From contig CACEXK010000004.1 in NCBI GenBank assembly GCA_902563505.1, positions 1 to 64,000 on the forward strand: a stretch of 64,000 nucleotides of DNA, written 5' to 3'. Numbering within the stretch: the first letter of the stretch is position 1; every line of letters begins with the position of its first letter. The notes under the pieces were generated by a model. The model did not search any database. It saw only the letters and a program-made list of their open reading frames with translations, and was not told where the DNA came from. This stretch comes from an uncultured Alphaproteobacteria bacterium. GTDB taxonomy: Bacteria > Pseudomonadota > Alphaproteobacteria > Methylaequorales > Methylaequoraceae. The translations under genes were made by a program, and so were the position numbers. Of the stretch, positions 36,454-45,558 are shown piece after piece.

Positions 36454-38440
36454 ATACTTTTTCGACTTTATTATTATACTTGTTTTTTTTTAAGAATGTC
36501 TCTCTTTTCAAAGAACCTAACTGAAGTAAAGTATTAGTAAATTCTCCTATATGAATTTTATTCTCAGGATATATTTCATAATACTTATAATCGTTAACTA
36601 AATCGATTAAGTCAACTAAATGAAAATTAACAGATGAAGGTTCTACAGCAAAAACATCTTTGAAATTTTTTGAAAATGTTTCACTTTTTTCCTTCAAATT
36701 TGTTACATAAAATGTATTTTCGAAAACTTTGTCAGTTTTATCTGTATCCTCCCATAAACTCGTTCCATATATCAAAGTATTTTCTGCATTAATGTCATAA
36801 AAAGCTAAATGAGAGAGTATTTCCAGTAATTTATCACCCTCTGATGCGATAATAACTGCATCAAAAGGAACATCTAAGGTTAACTGCCTATCCAACTTTT
36901 TCAATTCTCTCTTTTTTTCATCATTAGGAATATTTTTATCTTTAGAAATTTCCATTCTTTTTCTTTTGAGACTTTTTTTCCTTTTTTCAAATTGGCTAAT
37001 TGATTTAATTTCATTGTTCAAATCTAAGTTTTGAGAAATTTTAAGATAAGAAGTTTTTATATCAGCTTGTGCATCAAAGTTAGATATTCCTTGAACTAAG
37101 CTATTTCTTACAATTTCTCCGTATTTATCATTGTGATAAATTAATAATAGATCATTAATTTTTTTTGCCATAAGATTTTCTGATATGCAAATCATTTGAT
37201 CTTGTGGGTTCTGTCCAGATACTATTATGTTATCTGAAACATTAGAGGTATCAGGAGAAAGGCTAAAAAAAGTTATATTTTTTTCATTTTGAAAAAAGTC
37301 TTTTAAAGCCTTTGTTTCATCAGAAAAAATCGGGCCAACAAATGTTTTTACTCCATCTTTTTTCCCTTTATTTGCTGCTTGAACTGCACCGTTTTTTGTA
37401 CCTTTGGTGTCGTATATCTTGAAATTTATATCCATTGGCTTTCTGACCAAACTATATCTGAATGTATTCAGAACCAAGTTTCCAGCTGATCTTTTTTCAC
37501 CGGTCAATGGTAAAAGCAAACCAACATAATTATTTAAAGGTTGTTTTTTAATTTTTTTTGATTTTGGTTTTTTTAGGTCAAAAAAAGCAAAGTTTTCACT
37601 CTCCCCGTTATTATATACTTCATCAATATTTTCAGATAAGCTATCTGTCTCATTATTTGTCTTTTCATCTATCGTCAAATCTTCTTTTGATTCAACTTTT
37701 TCTATTTTTTCTATGACCGCTTCATCTTCGTTAAGCTGATTTTTTATCAAATTATCATTTTTTTCAATTTTTGTTTCAAGTCTCTTATCTTTTTTTTCTA
37801 ACAAATTATCTTTTTCAACAACTTCCTTGTTATCATTTTTCCTTTCGTATCCGGAAATGATACTCTCTTTTACATCATTTGGCTCAATCCCGTCGATTTC
37901 TTGTTGATTTTTATTTTCAAAAAAACCAGTAAAAAAAGAAAGAATTCTTTTTTCATCTTTGGGTTTTTCAGGTTTATAGAAGTTTGGTTGCGTGCCCAGT
38001 TTTTCACTTTTCTCAATTTTATCAATCAAAGATAAAGGAATAATTCTTTTCTCGTCCTTTGCTTTTTCTGGTTTATAAAAGTCTTTTTCTTCCTTATCAG
38101 ATAATTTACTTTTCAATTTTTGATCTGAATCTTTTTTGGCTTCTTTTAAAGTAATTTCATCTTCAGTTCCAAATAAATCAGCTAAGTATGAGATAAGTTT
38201 ATTCTTATCTTCAGATTCTTCTATCTCAGAGTTTAAGGCTTCTTCTTCTTTTTTAACATCAGCTTGAGGAATTTCAGATGAATCCTGTTTTAAATTCTCG
38301 ATTGAATTCTCCTCGTCAATAGATGTAACATTCAGATCTGACTTAACTTGGTCTGTTGACTGTGTTAACTGGCAACCTCCAAAAAAAAGAAGTGAAATAA
38401 ATAACAAAATTTTTCTTATCTTTAGAACCTTTAGTGTCAT
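36428..38440 (-). CDS. LppC/LpoA-type penicillin-binding-protein activator lipoprotein with long charged linker
   Basis: I choose the ATG at 38440 (MTLKVLKIRKILLFISLLFFGGCQLTQ), which gives a lipoprotein signal with lipobox FGGC; the ORF-track start extends across the divergent lolA start. After the lipidated cysteine come about 280 residues rich in Lys, Glu and Asp with repeats (FYKPEKAKDEKR and FYKPEKPKDEKR). A periplasmic-binding fold then begins at NNYVGLLLPLTGEKRSAGN and continues through FVGPIFSDETKALKDFF. This domain resembles alphaproteobacterial PBP activators that stimulate peptidoglycan synthases. The linker may span the periplasm. Length 670. Confidence 0.78.
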   Translation of the reverse strand: MTLKVLKIRKILLFISLLFFGGCQLTQSTDQVKSDLNVTSIDEENSIENLKQDSSEIPQADVKKEEEALNSEIEESEDKNKLISYLADLFGTEDEITLKEAKKDSDQKLKSKLSDKEEKDFYKPEKAKDEKRIIPLSLIDKIEKSEKLGTQPNFYKPEKPKDEKRILSFFTGFFENKNQQEIDGIEPNDVKESIISGYERKNDNKEVVEKDNLLEKKDKRLETKIEKNDNLIKNQLNEDEAVIEKIEKVESKEDLTIDEKTNNETDSLSENIDEVYNNGESENFAFFDLKKPKSKKIKKQPLNNYVGLLLPLTGEKRSAGNLVLNTFRYSLVRKPMDINFKIYDTKGTKNGAVQAANKGKKDGVKTFVGPIFSDETKALKDFFQNEKNITFFSLSPDTSNVSDNIIVSGQNPQDQMICISENLMAKKINDLLLIYHNDKYGEIVRNSLVQGISNFDAQADIKTSYLKISQNLDLNNEIKSISQFEKRKKSLKRKRMEISKDKNIPNDEKKRELKKLDRQLTLDVPFDAVIIASEGDKLLEILSHLAFYDINAENTLIYGTSLWEDTDKTDKVFENTFYVTNLKEKSETFSKNFKDVFAVEPSSVNFHLVDLIDLVNDYKYYEIYPENKIHIGEFTNTLLQLGSLKRETFLKKNKYNNKVEKVSSCQLDAL

Positions 38441-38444
38441 TGTG

Positions 38445-38450
38445 TATAAT
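38445..38450 (+). promoter_or_regulatory. TATAAT -10 box six bases before the lolA ATG
   Basis: A perfect TATAAT lies at 38445-38450, followed by GTCATT and the ATG at 38457. With normal -10 geometry, transcription would start at or next to the A of the ATG, giving a leaderless mRNA. No Shine-Dalgarno sequence is visible. The element lies within the 16-bp gap between two divergent start codons. Confidence 0.5.
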
Positions 38451-38456
38451 GTCATT

Positions 38457-39053
38457 ATGAAAAATTTCAGTAAAATAATAATCTTATTATTAATATTTAT
38501 ATATAAAGATTGTTTTGGCAATCAAAATCAAGATAGAATATTTAAATATCTTCAAAATTTTAACACCCTTAAATCTGAATTTATTCAGGTAAATAATAAT
38601 GGTGATGTTTTATCCGGAGAAATCTTTATTGTGCGACCGGGAAAAGTAAGAATAAAATATAATGAGATTCCTCTTTTGATAATTAGTGATGGAAAAAAAG
38701 TAGCCACAATAAACAAAAAACTTAAATCAATCACATTTTATAAACTTTCAGACATACCAGTAAGTTTACTTCTATTTAAGAATTTTAAATATGACAAAGT
38801 CAATATTTTAGAAATTCGTAAGAATGATAATCAATTAGTTGTGAAAATTAATGAAAAAAAAAAGAATGCCTCTGGCTATGTTGAAGTATTATTTGAAGAG
38901 ACACCGTTCCAAATGAAAAAATGGACAGTTTTCAGAGATAAAAATACAAAAACAGAGGTCCTACTTAATAATTTAGAGCTTAATAGAAAAATTGTTTTAA
39001 AATTATTTGATATAAGTATTGAGGATCCACGACCAAAAGTACTCCCAAAATAA
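38457..39053 (+). CDS. lolA: LolA-family outer-membrane lipoprotein carrier
   Basis: Periplasmic chaperone carrying lipoproteins from LolCDE to the outer membrane. I choose the ATG at 38457 (MKNFSKIIILLLIFIYKDCFGNQ), which gives a clean signal peptide; the GTG at 38442 would overlap the likely -10 box. The mature part shows the LolA fold pattern: NFNTLKSEFIQVNNNGDVLSGEIFIVRPGKVRIKYNEIPLLIISDGKKVATIN. Length is 198 residues. It is close to the family but divergent, so the symbol is given with some caution. Confidence 0.82.
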   Translation: MKNFSKIIILLLIFIYKDCFGNQNQDRIFKYLQNFNTLKSEFIQVNNNGDVLSGEIFIVRPGKVRIKYNEIPLLIISDGKKVATINKKLKSITFYKLSDIPVSLLLFKNFKYDKVNILEIRKNDNQLVVKINEKKKNASGYVEVLFEETPFQMKKWTVFRDKNTKTEVLLNNLELNRKIVLKLFDISIEDPRPKVLPK

Positions 39054-39054
39054 C

Positions 39055-39714
39055 TTATACTTCAAGAAAATATTTATTTTTCTTTTGGATCAAAAAATCT
39101 GGCTTGCTTGGATTTTTTTCAATTTTTCTTCTTAATCTGTATATTAATGATTCTAATGTGTGTGTGTGTAATACTTTATTGTGTCCCCAAACTTTCTGCA
39201 AAATTTCATTTTTTGTTGATCCGTTTCTATTTATGATCAAAAATTTTAAAAATTTATTTTCTAATTCTGTTAAATTAATTTCAGCTTGTTTCTTTTCATC
39301 TATTAAGCTTGATCTTTTCGGATAAAAGATAAGGTTACCTATTTTTGCTAAAGGTGAAATATCTTTATTTCCATCAGCAACATGGTGAAGAATTTTAACA
39401 AAATTGCGAAATATTATAGGTAAATTAATACTATAAATTTCTTTATTTATATCTTCTAAATTTAAATCCTTTTTTGAAAATATAAGAATTTTCGCTTGAT
39501 TGTTTTTAGATTTAATTATTTTATTAATTTCATCAAGTTTATGGTCAATTGATATATCTATTAATATTATTTTTTGCTTACTGGGATATTCAGTTATCTC
39601 TCTTAAACTTTTAAAAAATTTAATATGAAATTTTTCATTTGAAATTAAATTTATCAATTCATCCAGAAAAAAACTCTTCTTAAATATAGCTATAATATTT
39701 TTATCACTTGGCAT
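39055..39714 (-). CDS. OmpR-type winged-helix regulator with degenerate receiver domain
   Basis: The C-terminal half is a Trans_reg_C winged helix (LTELENKFLKFLIINRNGSTKNEILQKVWG; HTHTLESLIYRLRRKIE; FLIQKKNKYFLEV). The N-terminal ~115 residues look like a receiver that lost key residues. The usual N-terminal acidic pair is absent (NIIAIFKKSF), an aspartate remains in ILIDISID, and the conserved Lys-Pro is not evident (SINLPIIFRNF). No histidine kinase is adjacent. It may be phosphorylation-independent. It converges on lolA with 1 bp between and starts 12 bp from the divergent L,D-transpeptidase gene. Confidence 0.75.
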   Translation of the reverse strand: MPSDKNIIAIFKKSFFLDELINLISNEKFHIKFFKSLREITEYPSKQKIILIDISIDHKLDEINKIIKSKNNQAKILIFSKKDLNLEDINKEIYSINLPIIFRNFVKILHHVADGNKDISPLAKIGNLIFYPKRSSLIDEKKQAEINLTELENKFLKFLIINRNGSTKNEILQKVWGHNKVLHTHTLESLIYRLRRKIEKNPSKPDFLIQKKNKYFLEV

Positions 39715-39726
39715 ATTCTCTAAATT

Positions 39727-40239
39727 ATGACAAATATTTTTATAATTAGATCTAAAAAAAAAAATATAGCATATGTTTATTATGAAAAGAAAAAAATTAT
39801 TTGTTATATTGGTAAAAATGGTATTGGGAAAAAAAATAGAGAGGGTGATTTAATTACTCCTAAGGGAAATTACAAAGTCGAAAAAGTTTTTCTCAGAACA
39901 GATAGAGTTTTTAGAGTCAAGTCACCATTACCAATTTCACAAATAAATCAATCAAATATATGGTGCATAGATCCAAAAAACAAAAAATATAATTGTTTTT
40001 TGAAAAAACCCATAAATTGCTTTTATGAAAAATTACATAGAAAAGATGAAGCTTATGACATAATTGTATCAACAAATTTTAATTCAAAACCAATTAAAAA
40101 GCACAGGGGCAGTGCTATTTTTATTCATTGCATGGGACCAAAAAATAACTTTACAGAGGGTTGTATTGCTCTTGGAAAGAAAGATTTGATTGATTTATTA
40201 AAAGAACTTAAACCCTCAACTAGAATAATAATTCGTTAA
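39727..40239 (+). CDS. L,D-transpeptidase (YkuD) family protein
   Basis: A 170-residue protein with the YkuD catalytic signature IHCMGPKNNFTEGCIALGKKDLIDLL, where the cysteine is the expected nucleophile and an upstream histidine lies in the same strand. The N-terminal part (GKNGIGKKNREGDLITPKGNYKVEKVFLRTDR) also fits the family (substrate-side GDxxTPxG). No signal peptide is evident, which is unusual for a cell-wall cross-linking enzyme, although compact alphaproteobacterial YkuD proteins often look this way. It probably acts on peptidoglycan or another D-amino-acid substrate. Confidence 0.85.
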   Translation: MTNIFIIRSKKKNIAYVYYEKKKIICYIGKNGIGKKNREGDLITPKGNYKVEKVFLRTDRVFRVKSPLPISQINQSNIWCIDPKNKKYNCFLKKPINCFYEKLHRKDEAYDIIVSTNFNSKPIKKHRGSAIFIHCMGPKNNFTEGCIALGKKDLIDLLKELKPSTRIIIR

Positions 40240-40907
40240 TTTCTTGGTCCAAAAACACCTGAACCTATTCTCAAATGGGTTGCTCCGAATTGGATAGCCT
40301 TCTCATAATCGTCAGACATCCCCATACTAGCATTTTTTAAATTATTTTTATCACACAGATTTCTAAGTAAACTAAAATATATTGAAGGCTCATCGTTTAA
40401 CGGAGGAATACACATTAGACCAGTCAAATTTAAATTCATATCATTTCGACACCATTTGACAAATTCAGAAACTTCCTGAATTTCTACTCCACTCTTTTGA
40501 GACTCTTTACCTATATTTACTTGTGCAAAAAATTCATAGTTTTTTTTACTCTGGCTAGAGTCAATGAAATCTCTGATTCTTTTAACAACTTTTTCTCTAT
40601 CAATTGTTTGAATTATATCAAAAGTCTCCAAGGCTGTTTTGACTTTATTTGATTGGAGTGGACCAATAAGATGTAACTCTATTTCTTTGTTTTTCTCTTT
40701 CATATTTCTCCACTTTTCATTAGCTTCTTGAACTTTATTTTCTCCAAAAACTTTATGCCCGTGCTGAATTACTAATTTTATTTTTTCCATCGCAAATGTT
40801 TTGGAGACAACAACTAGCTTTGGGCTTTTTGAGGTTTTTGAAAACTTCTTATTAAAATAATCTATTTGATTTATAATATTTGAATAATTTTTAATAATTT
40901 CATGCAT
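40236..40907 (-). CDS. YggS/PLPBP family pyridoxal-phosphate homeostasis protein
   Basis: A 223-residue alanine-racemase-fold protein that binds PLP without known catalysis and affects B6 and amino-acid homeostasis. The PLP lysine is in KLVVVSKTF near the N-terminus. Other family segments are VFGENKVQEANEKW, HLIGPLQSNKVK, TGLMCIPPL and MGMSDDYEKAIQFGATHLRIGSGVFG. Its start codon overlaps the divergent start of the next gene by two bases (within GCATGTC). Confidence 0.94.
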   Translation of the reverse strand: MHEIIKNYSNIINQIDYFNKKFSKTSKSPKLVVVSKTFAMEKIKLVIQHGHKVFGENKVQEANEKWRNMKEKNKEIELHLIGPLQSNKVKTALETFDIIQTIDREKVVKRIRDFIDSSQSKKNYEFFAQVNIGKESQKSGVEIQEVSEFVKWCRNDMNLNLTGLMCIPPLNDEPSIYFSLLRNLCDKNNLKNASMGMSDDYEKAIQFGATHLRIGSGVFGPRN

Positions 40908-41503
40908 GTCGAAATACTACCAGTCAAATTATAGTGTTTTTAACCTTCCAAATGAATGGTTTTTTTTTAATCCATTTCAAAAAAAAAATAATGATTTTTT
41001 CTTTAAAATTAAAAGACATACCGGCATTGTTTTTTTTCATAATAGTTATCAAAAAAATTGTAAATTTTTAGAACAAATTCAACCCTTTGTAAAATGGTGT
41101 AAGAATAAAAGAATGAAGTTTTTGGTTCAATGTTCTCTGACTTGGGCGAACAAATACAAACCCTTTGGTATTTTGATTGACCATGAAAATAATCAGTTAA
41201 ATAATATGCTAAACATAAATATATTAAAAAAAAAGATTTTTGATTGCAACAAAAATACATAGTATCATTGAAGCAAATGCTCAAAAACATAAATTCAATG
41301 TTTTCTTCATTTCTAATGTATTCCCTACAAATTCTCATCCGGATAGATCAAAAATAAATTTTTTTGTTTTTTTCTCTATTTGTAATTTTTTAAAAAATAA
41401 AAAAGTTTTTGCTTTAGGCGGAGTTACAAAAAAGAATTATAATCGTTTAAAAAATAAAAATTTAAATGGATTTGGTGGTATAAGTTATTTTATAAAAAAA
41501 TAA
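40906..41503 (+). pseudogene. Thiamine-phosphate-synthase/TenI-like gene split by a frameshift at an A9 tract
   Basis: Two ORFs together make one protein. The first (118 aa) contains FHNSYQKNCKFLEQIQPFVKWCKNKRMKFLVQ. The second frame continues IATKIHSIIEANAQKHKFNVFFISNVFPTNSHPDRSK and ends VFALGGVTKKNYNRLKNKNLNGFGGISYF, matching the HS, VFPTxSHPG and ALGG-GxxGIS landmarks of the ThiE/TenI fold. The frames meet at nine consecutive A (41226-41234). Removing one A would restore continuity. This could be a real loss, slippage-rescued expression, or a sequencing error. The position between yggS and leuS matches relatives. Confidence 0.75.
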
Positions 41504-41504
41504 A

Positions 41505-44036
41505 ATGCAAAATTATCATCCTCAAAAAATTGAAAAAAAATGGCAAGCCAGATGGATTAATGAAAAAGTTAATGCGGCCCACATATGCGATAAAGAAAAA
41601 TTTTATGTTTTAGAAATGTTTCCTTATCCATCAGGAAAAATCCACATGGGTCATCTAAGAAATTATACCATCGGTGATGTTGTGGCACGCTTCTTTAAAA
41701 ATAATAATTTTAATGTTCTACATCCTATGGGTTGGGATAGTTTTGGAATGCCTGCAGAAAATGCAGCAATAGAAAACAATCTCAGTGCAAGAAAATGGAC
41801 TGAAGAAAATATTTCAAATATGAAAAAACAATTACAGTCAATTGGTCTTGCGATTGACTGGAACAGAGAAATATCAACATGCAGTGATGAATATTACAAA
41901 CATCAACAAAAATTATTTATCGATCTCTATAATAAAGGATTAATTTATAAAAAAGATAGTTATGTAAATTGGGATCCCGTAGACAATACTGTTCTAGCTA
42001 ATGAGCAAGTTATTGATGGGAGAGGCTGGCGATCAGGAGCAATTGTTGAAAAGAAAAAATTGTCACAATGGTTTTTAAAGATAACAGCTTTTTCTAAAGA
42101 GCTTTTAGATGATTTGAAAGGACTAGATGAATGGCCAGAAAAAGTTAAAACAATGCAAAAAAATTGGATAGGTTATTCTGATGGAGCTGAAATAATATTT
42201 AAAGTTGTTAATAAAAACCTGGAAATAAAAGTTTTTACTACAAGACCAGAAACTATTTTTGGTGCTAGTTTCATTGCTGTTTCAGTTGAACATGAACTTA
42301 ATTTATTATTTAATCATGACAAAGGGTTCCAGATATTTAGAGAAAAGTGCCTAAAAAATCAATCCAGAATTGATAATGAAGATGAAAAATTAAGTTTTCC
42401 TACCAAGCTTTTTGTTGAACATCCTTTTATTAAAGAGAAAACTTTACCTGTTTTTTTTGCCAATTATGTTCTAATGGACTACGGAAATGGTGCAATATTT
42501 GGATGTCCAGCTCACGATAACAGAGACTATGATTTTGCTAAAAAGTTCAAGATTTCGATAACTAATGTAATAAAAACTGTAAAGAAAAATGAAGGTGGGG
42601 AATTGCCTTATTCAGGAATCTCTGAAAATGACATAATGATTAATTCAGAATTTTTAAATGATCTAAAAATATCGGAGGCAAAAAAAACAATAATTAATAA
42701 ATTAATAAAAACAGGAAAAGGTAAAAAAAAAATTGGATTTAAATTGAGAGATTGGGGTATTTCAAGACAAAGGTATTGGGGGTGTCCAATACCAGTGATT
42801 TATAAAGAAGATGGTGAAATTCAGACAGTTAGTGAAAGTGAGCTGCCAATAAAACTCCCAGATGATATTGACCTCTCGAAACCTGGAAACCCCCTAGTAA
42901 ATCACTCATCATGGAAAAAAACTAAATGCAGTATCACTGGTCTCAACGCAACGCGTGAAACTGATACATTAGATACTTTTTTTGATTCATCTTGGTATTA
43001 TTTGAGATTTTGTTCACCAAAAATTAAAGACAAGCCATTCAATGAAGAGGATATAAATTATTGGATGCCGGTTGATCATTATATTGGTGGTATTGAGCAT
43101 GCAATTCTGCATTTACTATATTCAAGGTTTTTTTCTAGAGCTCTAAAAGAATGTAATTACAAAATACCTAAGGAACCATTTAAAAAATTGATAACCCAAG
43201 GAATGGTTTGTCATGAAACTTTCAAAAACAAAAAGGGTAAATGGATAGAACCAGGAGAAGTTGTTTTTAAAAATGGGAAGTACTATCATAATACTGAAGA
43301 ATTGATCAAAGGACGCTCAGAAAAAATGAGTAAATCAAAAAAAAATGTTGTTGACCCAGACGAAATAATAGAAATATATGGAGCTGATACAGCAAGACTT
43401 TTCATGATTTCTGATTCACCACCGGAGAGAGATCTTGAATGGTCAATTGATGGGATTAAAGCAACTCATAAATATCTATGTAAAATTTTTGATTTTTTAA
43501 GTAAAGATTTAAAGTTTGTCCTAGATACGGGAAAATTAGATGGAAAAAAATTAAATGAATTTGAAAAAAATATATATACTTTTGTAAATACAACTATTTA
43601 TAGTTTTACTGAAGATATTAAAAGCTACAGATTCAATACAGCTGTTGCAAAATTAAGGGAACTATCTAATAAAATTTTAACGAGAGGAATCTGCTCAGAT
43701 CTTTTTGACTATTCCTGGTCAATTTTTTTAAGGCTCATTTCCATAATTACACCTCATCTTTCTCAAGAAATTGCAAGTAAATCAGGTTATAATAAACTTC
43801 TTTGTGATTTAGACTGGCCATCTTATGATAAATTATGCTTAACTTCAAAAAATGTTAAAATGGTTGTGCAAAAAAATGGGAAGAAAAAATTGTTGTTAGA
43901 AGTTCCAATGGATATAGATCAGGATGAAGTTATAAAAATTTTGTTTAATCATAATTCAAAATTAGGAATTGAACTTAAAACATCTGTGAAAAAGATAATA
44001 TTTATAAAAAATAAAATCATAAATTTTGTAAAATGA
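41505..44036 (+). CDS. leuS: Leucyl-tRNA synthetase
   Basis: Class I synthetase charging tRNA-Leu. The HIGH motif is in [22 protein letters not shown] and KMSKS in [31 protein letters not shown]. The editing (CP1) domain is present, with [16 protein letters not shown] and the downstream [20 protein letters not shown]. Length 843 is typical. It begins one base after the split TenI-like gene and overlaps lptE by 4 bp (ATGA). Confidence 0.98.
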   Translation: MQNYHPQKIEKKWQARWINEKVNAAHICDKEKFYVLEMFPYPSGKIHMGHLRNYTIGDVVARFFKNNNFNVLHPMGWDSFGMPAENAAIENNLSARKWTEENISNMKKQLQSIGLAIDWNREISTCSDEYYKHQQKLFIDLYNKGLIYKKDSYVNWDPVDNTVLANEQVIDGRGWRSGAIVEKKKLSQWFLKITAFSKELLDDLKGLDEWPEKVKTMQKNWIGYSDGAEIIFKVVNKNLEIKVFTTRPETIFGASFIAVSVEHELNLLFNHDKGFQIFREKCLKNQSRIDNEDEKLSFPTKLFVEHPFIKEKTLPVFFANYVLMDYGNGAIFGCPAHDNRDYDFAKKFKISITNVIKTVKKNEGGELPYSGISENDIMINSEFLNDLKISEAKKTIINKLIKTGKGKKKIGFKLRDWGISRQRYWGCPIPVIYKEDGEIQTVSESELPIKLPDDIDLSKPGNPLVNHSSWKKTKCSITGLNATRETDTLDTFFDSSWYYLRFCSPKIKDKPFNEEDINYWMPVDHYIGGIEHAILHLLYSRFFSRALKECNYKIPKEPFKKLITQGMVCHETFKNKKGKWIEPGEVVFKNGKYYHNTEELIKGRSEKMSKSKKNVVDPDEIIEIYGADTARLFMISDSPPERDLEWSIDGIKATHKYLCKIFDFLSKDLKFVLDTGKLDGKKLNEFEKNIYTFVNTTIYSFTEDIKSYRFNTAVAKLRELSNKILTRGICSDLFDYSWSIFLRLISIITPHLSQEIASKSGYNKLLCDLDWPSYDKLCLTSKNVKMVVQKNGKKKLLLEVPMDIDQDEVIKILFNHNSKLGIELKTSVKKIIFIKNKIINFVK

Positions 44037-44533
44037 AAAATTTTTTGGTTTTATTGTTCTTAAGTACTTTTTTTATAATTAACAGTTGTTCATTCAAGCC
44101 ACTTTATAATAGCAACCAGTTTTTTTCTAAGTACAAAGTAGAAATACTTGTTAAATCAAAAGACAAATATGAAAACAATGCAAACCAATTAAAAAACATA
44201 CTCGATGGTAAGTTAAACTCTTCTTCATCTAAGTCATCAAATCTTAAACTAATAGTTTCTATTAATAGATATGAATCAGACTTAGGTATAAACAAAAATT
44301 TGTATACTTTTAGAAAAATGTTATCTTTCGATGTTATTTATTCTTTTTATGATAAGAAAGGATTGTTAACATCGGGAAAAGTGACTAATAAAGCAAGTTA
44401 TAATATTACTGCTAATACTTATGCAAACATTGTATCAAGAGAAGATGCATCTAAAAAATTAATATTATCAATTTCTAAAAATTTAAGTAATTTAATATTG
44501 GCAAAGGATTTTAGGAGAAAAATTTCACCGTGA
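44033..44533 (+). CDS. lptE: LPS-assembly lipoprotein LptE
   Basis: Outer-membrane lipoprotein that plugs LptD during lipopolysaccharide export. The signal [26 protein letters not shown] has a lipobox ending at Cys19 and the family-typical CGFxPLY-like segment (CSFKPLY) after the cysteine. The 166-residue length and the position between leuS and holA are standard for alphaproteobacteria. Similarity in the rest is weak, as usual for LptE. It overlaps holA by 4 bp. Confidence 0.88.
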   Translation: MKNFLVLLFLSTFFIINSCSFKPLYNSNQFFSKYKVEILVKSKDKYENNANQLKNILDGKLNSSSSKSSNLKLIVSINRYESDLGINKNLYTFRKMLSFDVIYSFYDKKGLLTSGKVTNKASYNITANTYANIVSREDASKKLILSISKNLSNLILAKDFRRKISP

Positions 44534-45558
44534 TAATTAAATCTTCTGTATTTCTAAGTGAGTTAAAACAATACATCTCAAAAAGATTTTTTTTGATCTA
44601 CGGTCCTAATTTAGGAAAGGTAGAGTATTGTTCTAAAAATATTGTTAAAGCACTTAAAGAAAAAGAAGAAAAATATGGTGTTGTTAATGTTTCACAAGAA
44701 GAATTCTTAAAAGAGAATTTTTCTGGTCTTATTAAAAAGTATGATTGTCATGATATTTTTGGAAAGAAGAATATATTGGTATTTTCATCAATAGAAATTA
44801 GATCAATTAAGGAATTAATAGAATCTTTAGATAATTATAAATTTAATTATTTGTATATAATTTTAAAATTCGAGAATCTTAAAAAAAAATCTGAAATTAG
44901 AGATTTCTTTGAAAAGAACAATGATTGTATTTGTGTTCCTTGTTATGAAGAAACATCTTGGGAGAAAAAAAAAACTATAAAAGAATTTTTTAAAAATGAA
45001 AATCTAGAAATAAGTAGTGCACAAGTCGAGCAATTATCAGAAAAATTGACAAATGAAAAATTTGAGATTTTATCCGAATTAGAAAAAAAAATTATTTTTT
45101 TAAAACATAAAAAAAAAACTATTGAAGAACTTCTAAATAAATTTGAAAAAACAGTGTTTCATGACGAAACTGAATTTATATATGAGTTGGTTTCTGGAAA
45201 AAAACAAAAAATAAATGATTATTTATTTAATTCTGGTCAATTTCAGAATAATGAGATAAAAATTATTAATTTTTTATCAGACCATTTTGCAAAGCTTTTA
45301 ATCGTAAAAGGTAAAGTTCAAGAAGGTACATCTCTAGAAGAAGCTATAAGATCCCTTAAACCACCCATTTTTTTTAAATATATAGATAGATTTAAAATGC
45401 AGGTCGGTTTGTGGAAAGAAAATGAAATAAACGAAGTTTTAAAACAACTTTATATTTGTCAAAGCAATTTTTTTGAGGGCTTAAAATCTGCCAGATATAA
45501 ATTCCTTTTTTTGATCCTAAAAATATTGAATAAAAAATCTAAATCTACAGTTTATTAG
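44530..45558 (+). CDS. holA: DNA polymerase III subunit delta
   Basis: Clamp-loader delta subunit that opens the beta sliding clamp. The opening FFLIYGPNLGKVEYCSKNIVKAL corresponds to the delta AAA-like N-terminus. The C-terminal helical region includes NEIKIINFLSDHFAKLLIVKGKVQEGTSLEEAIRSLKPPIFFKYIDRFKMQVGLW, typical of the family. It starts with GTG overlapping the lptE stop (GTGATAA). Length 342 is normal. The 3' end overlaps convergent coaE by 14 bp. Confidence 0.93.
   Translation: MIIKSSVFLSELKQYISKRFFLIYGPNLGKVEYCSKNIVKALKEKEEKYGVVNVSQEEFLKENFSGLIKKYDCHDIFGKKNILVFSSIEIRSIKELIESLDNYKFNYLYIILKFENLKKKSEIRDFFEKNNDCICVPCYEETSWEKKKTIKEFFKNENLEISSAQVEQLSEKLTNEKFEILSELEKKIIFLKHKKKTIEELLNKFEKTVFHDETEFIYELVSGKKQKINDYLFNSGQFQNNEIKIINFLSDHFAKLLIVKGKVQEGTSLEEAIRSLKPPIFFKYIDRFKMQVGLWKENEINEVLKQLYICQSNFFEGLKSARYKFLFLILKILNKKSKSTVY

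Noticed and set aside
41009-41338. 109-aa minus-strand ORF across the split TenI-like gene
   Set aside because: Antisense to the two frames that together encode TenI-like sequence; no recognisable motif.
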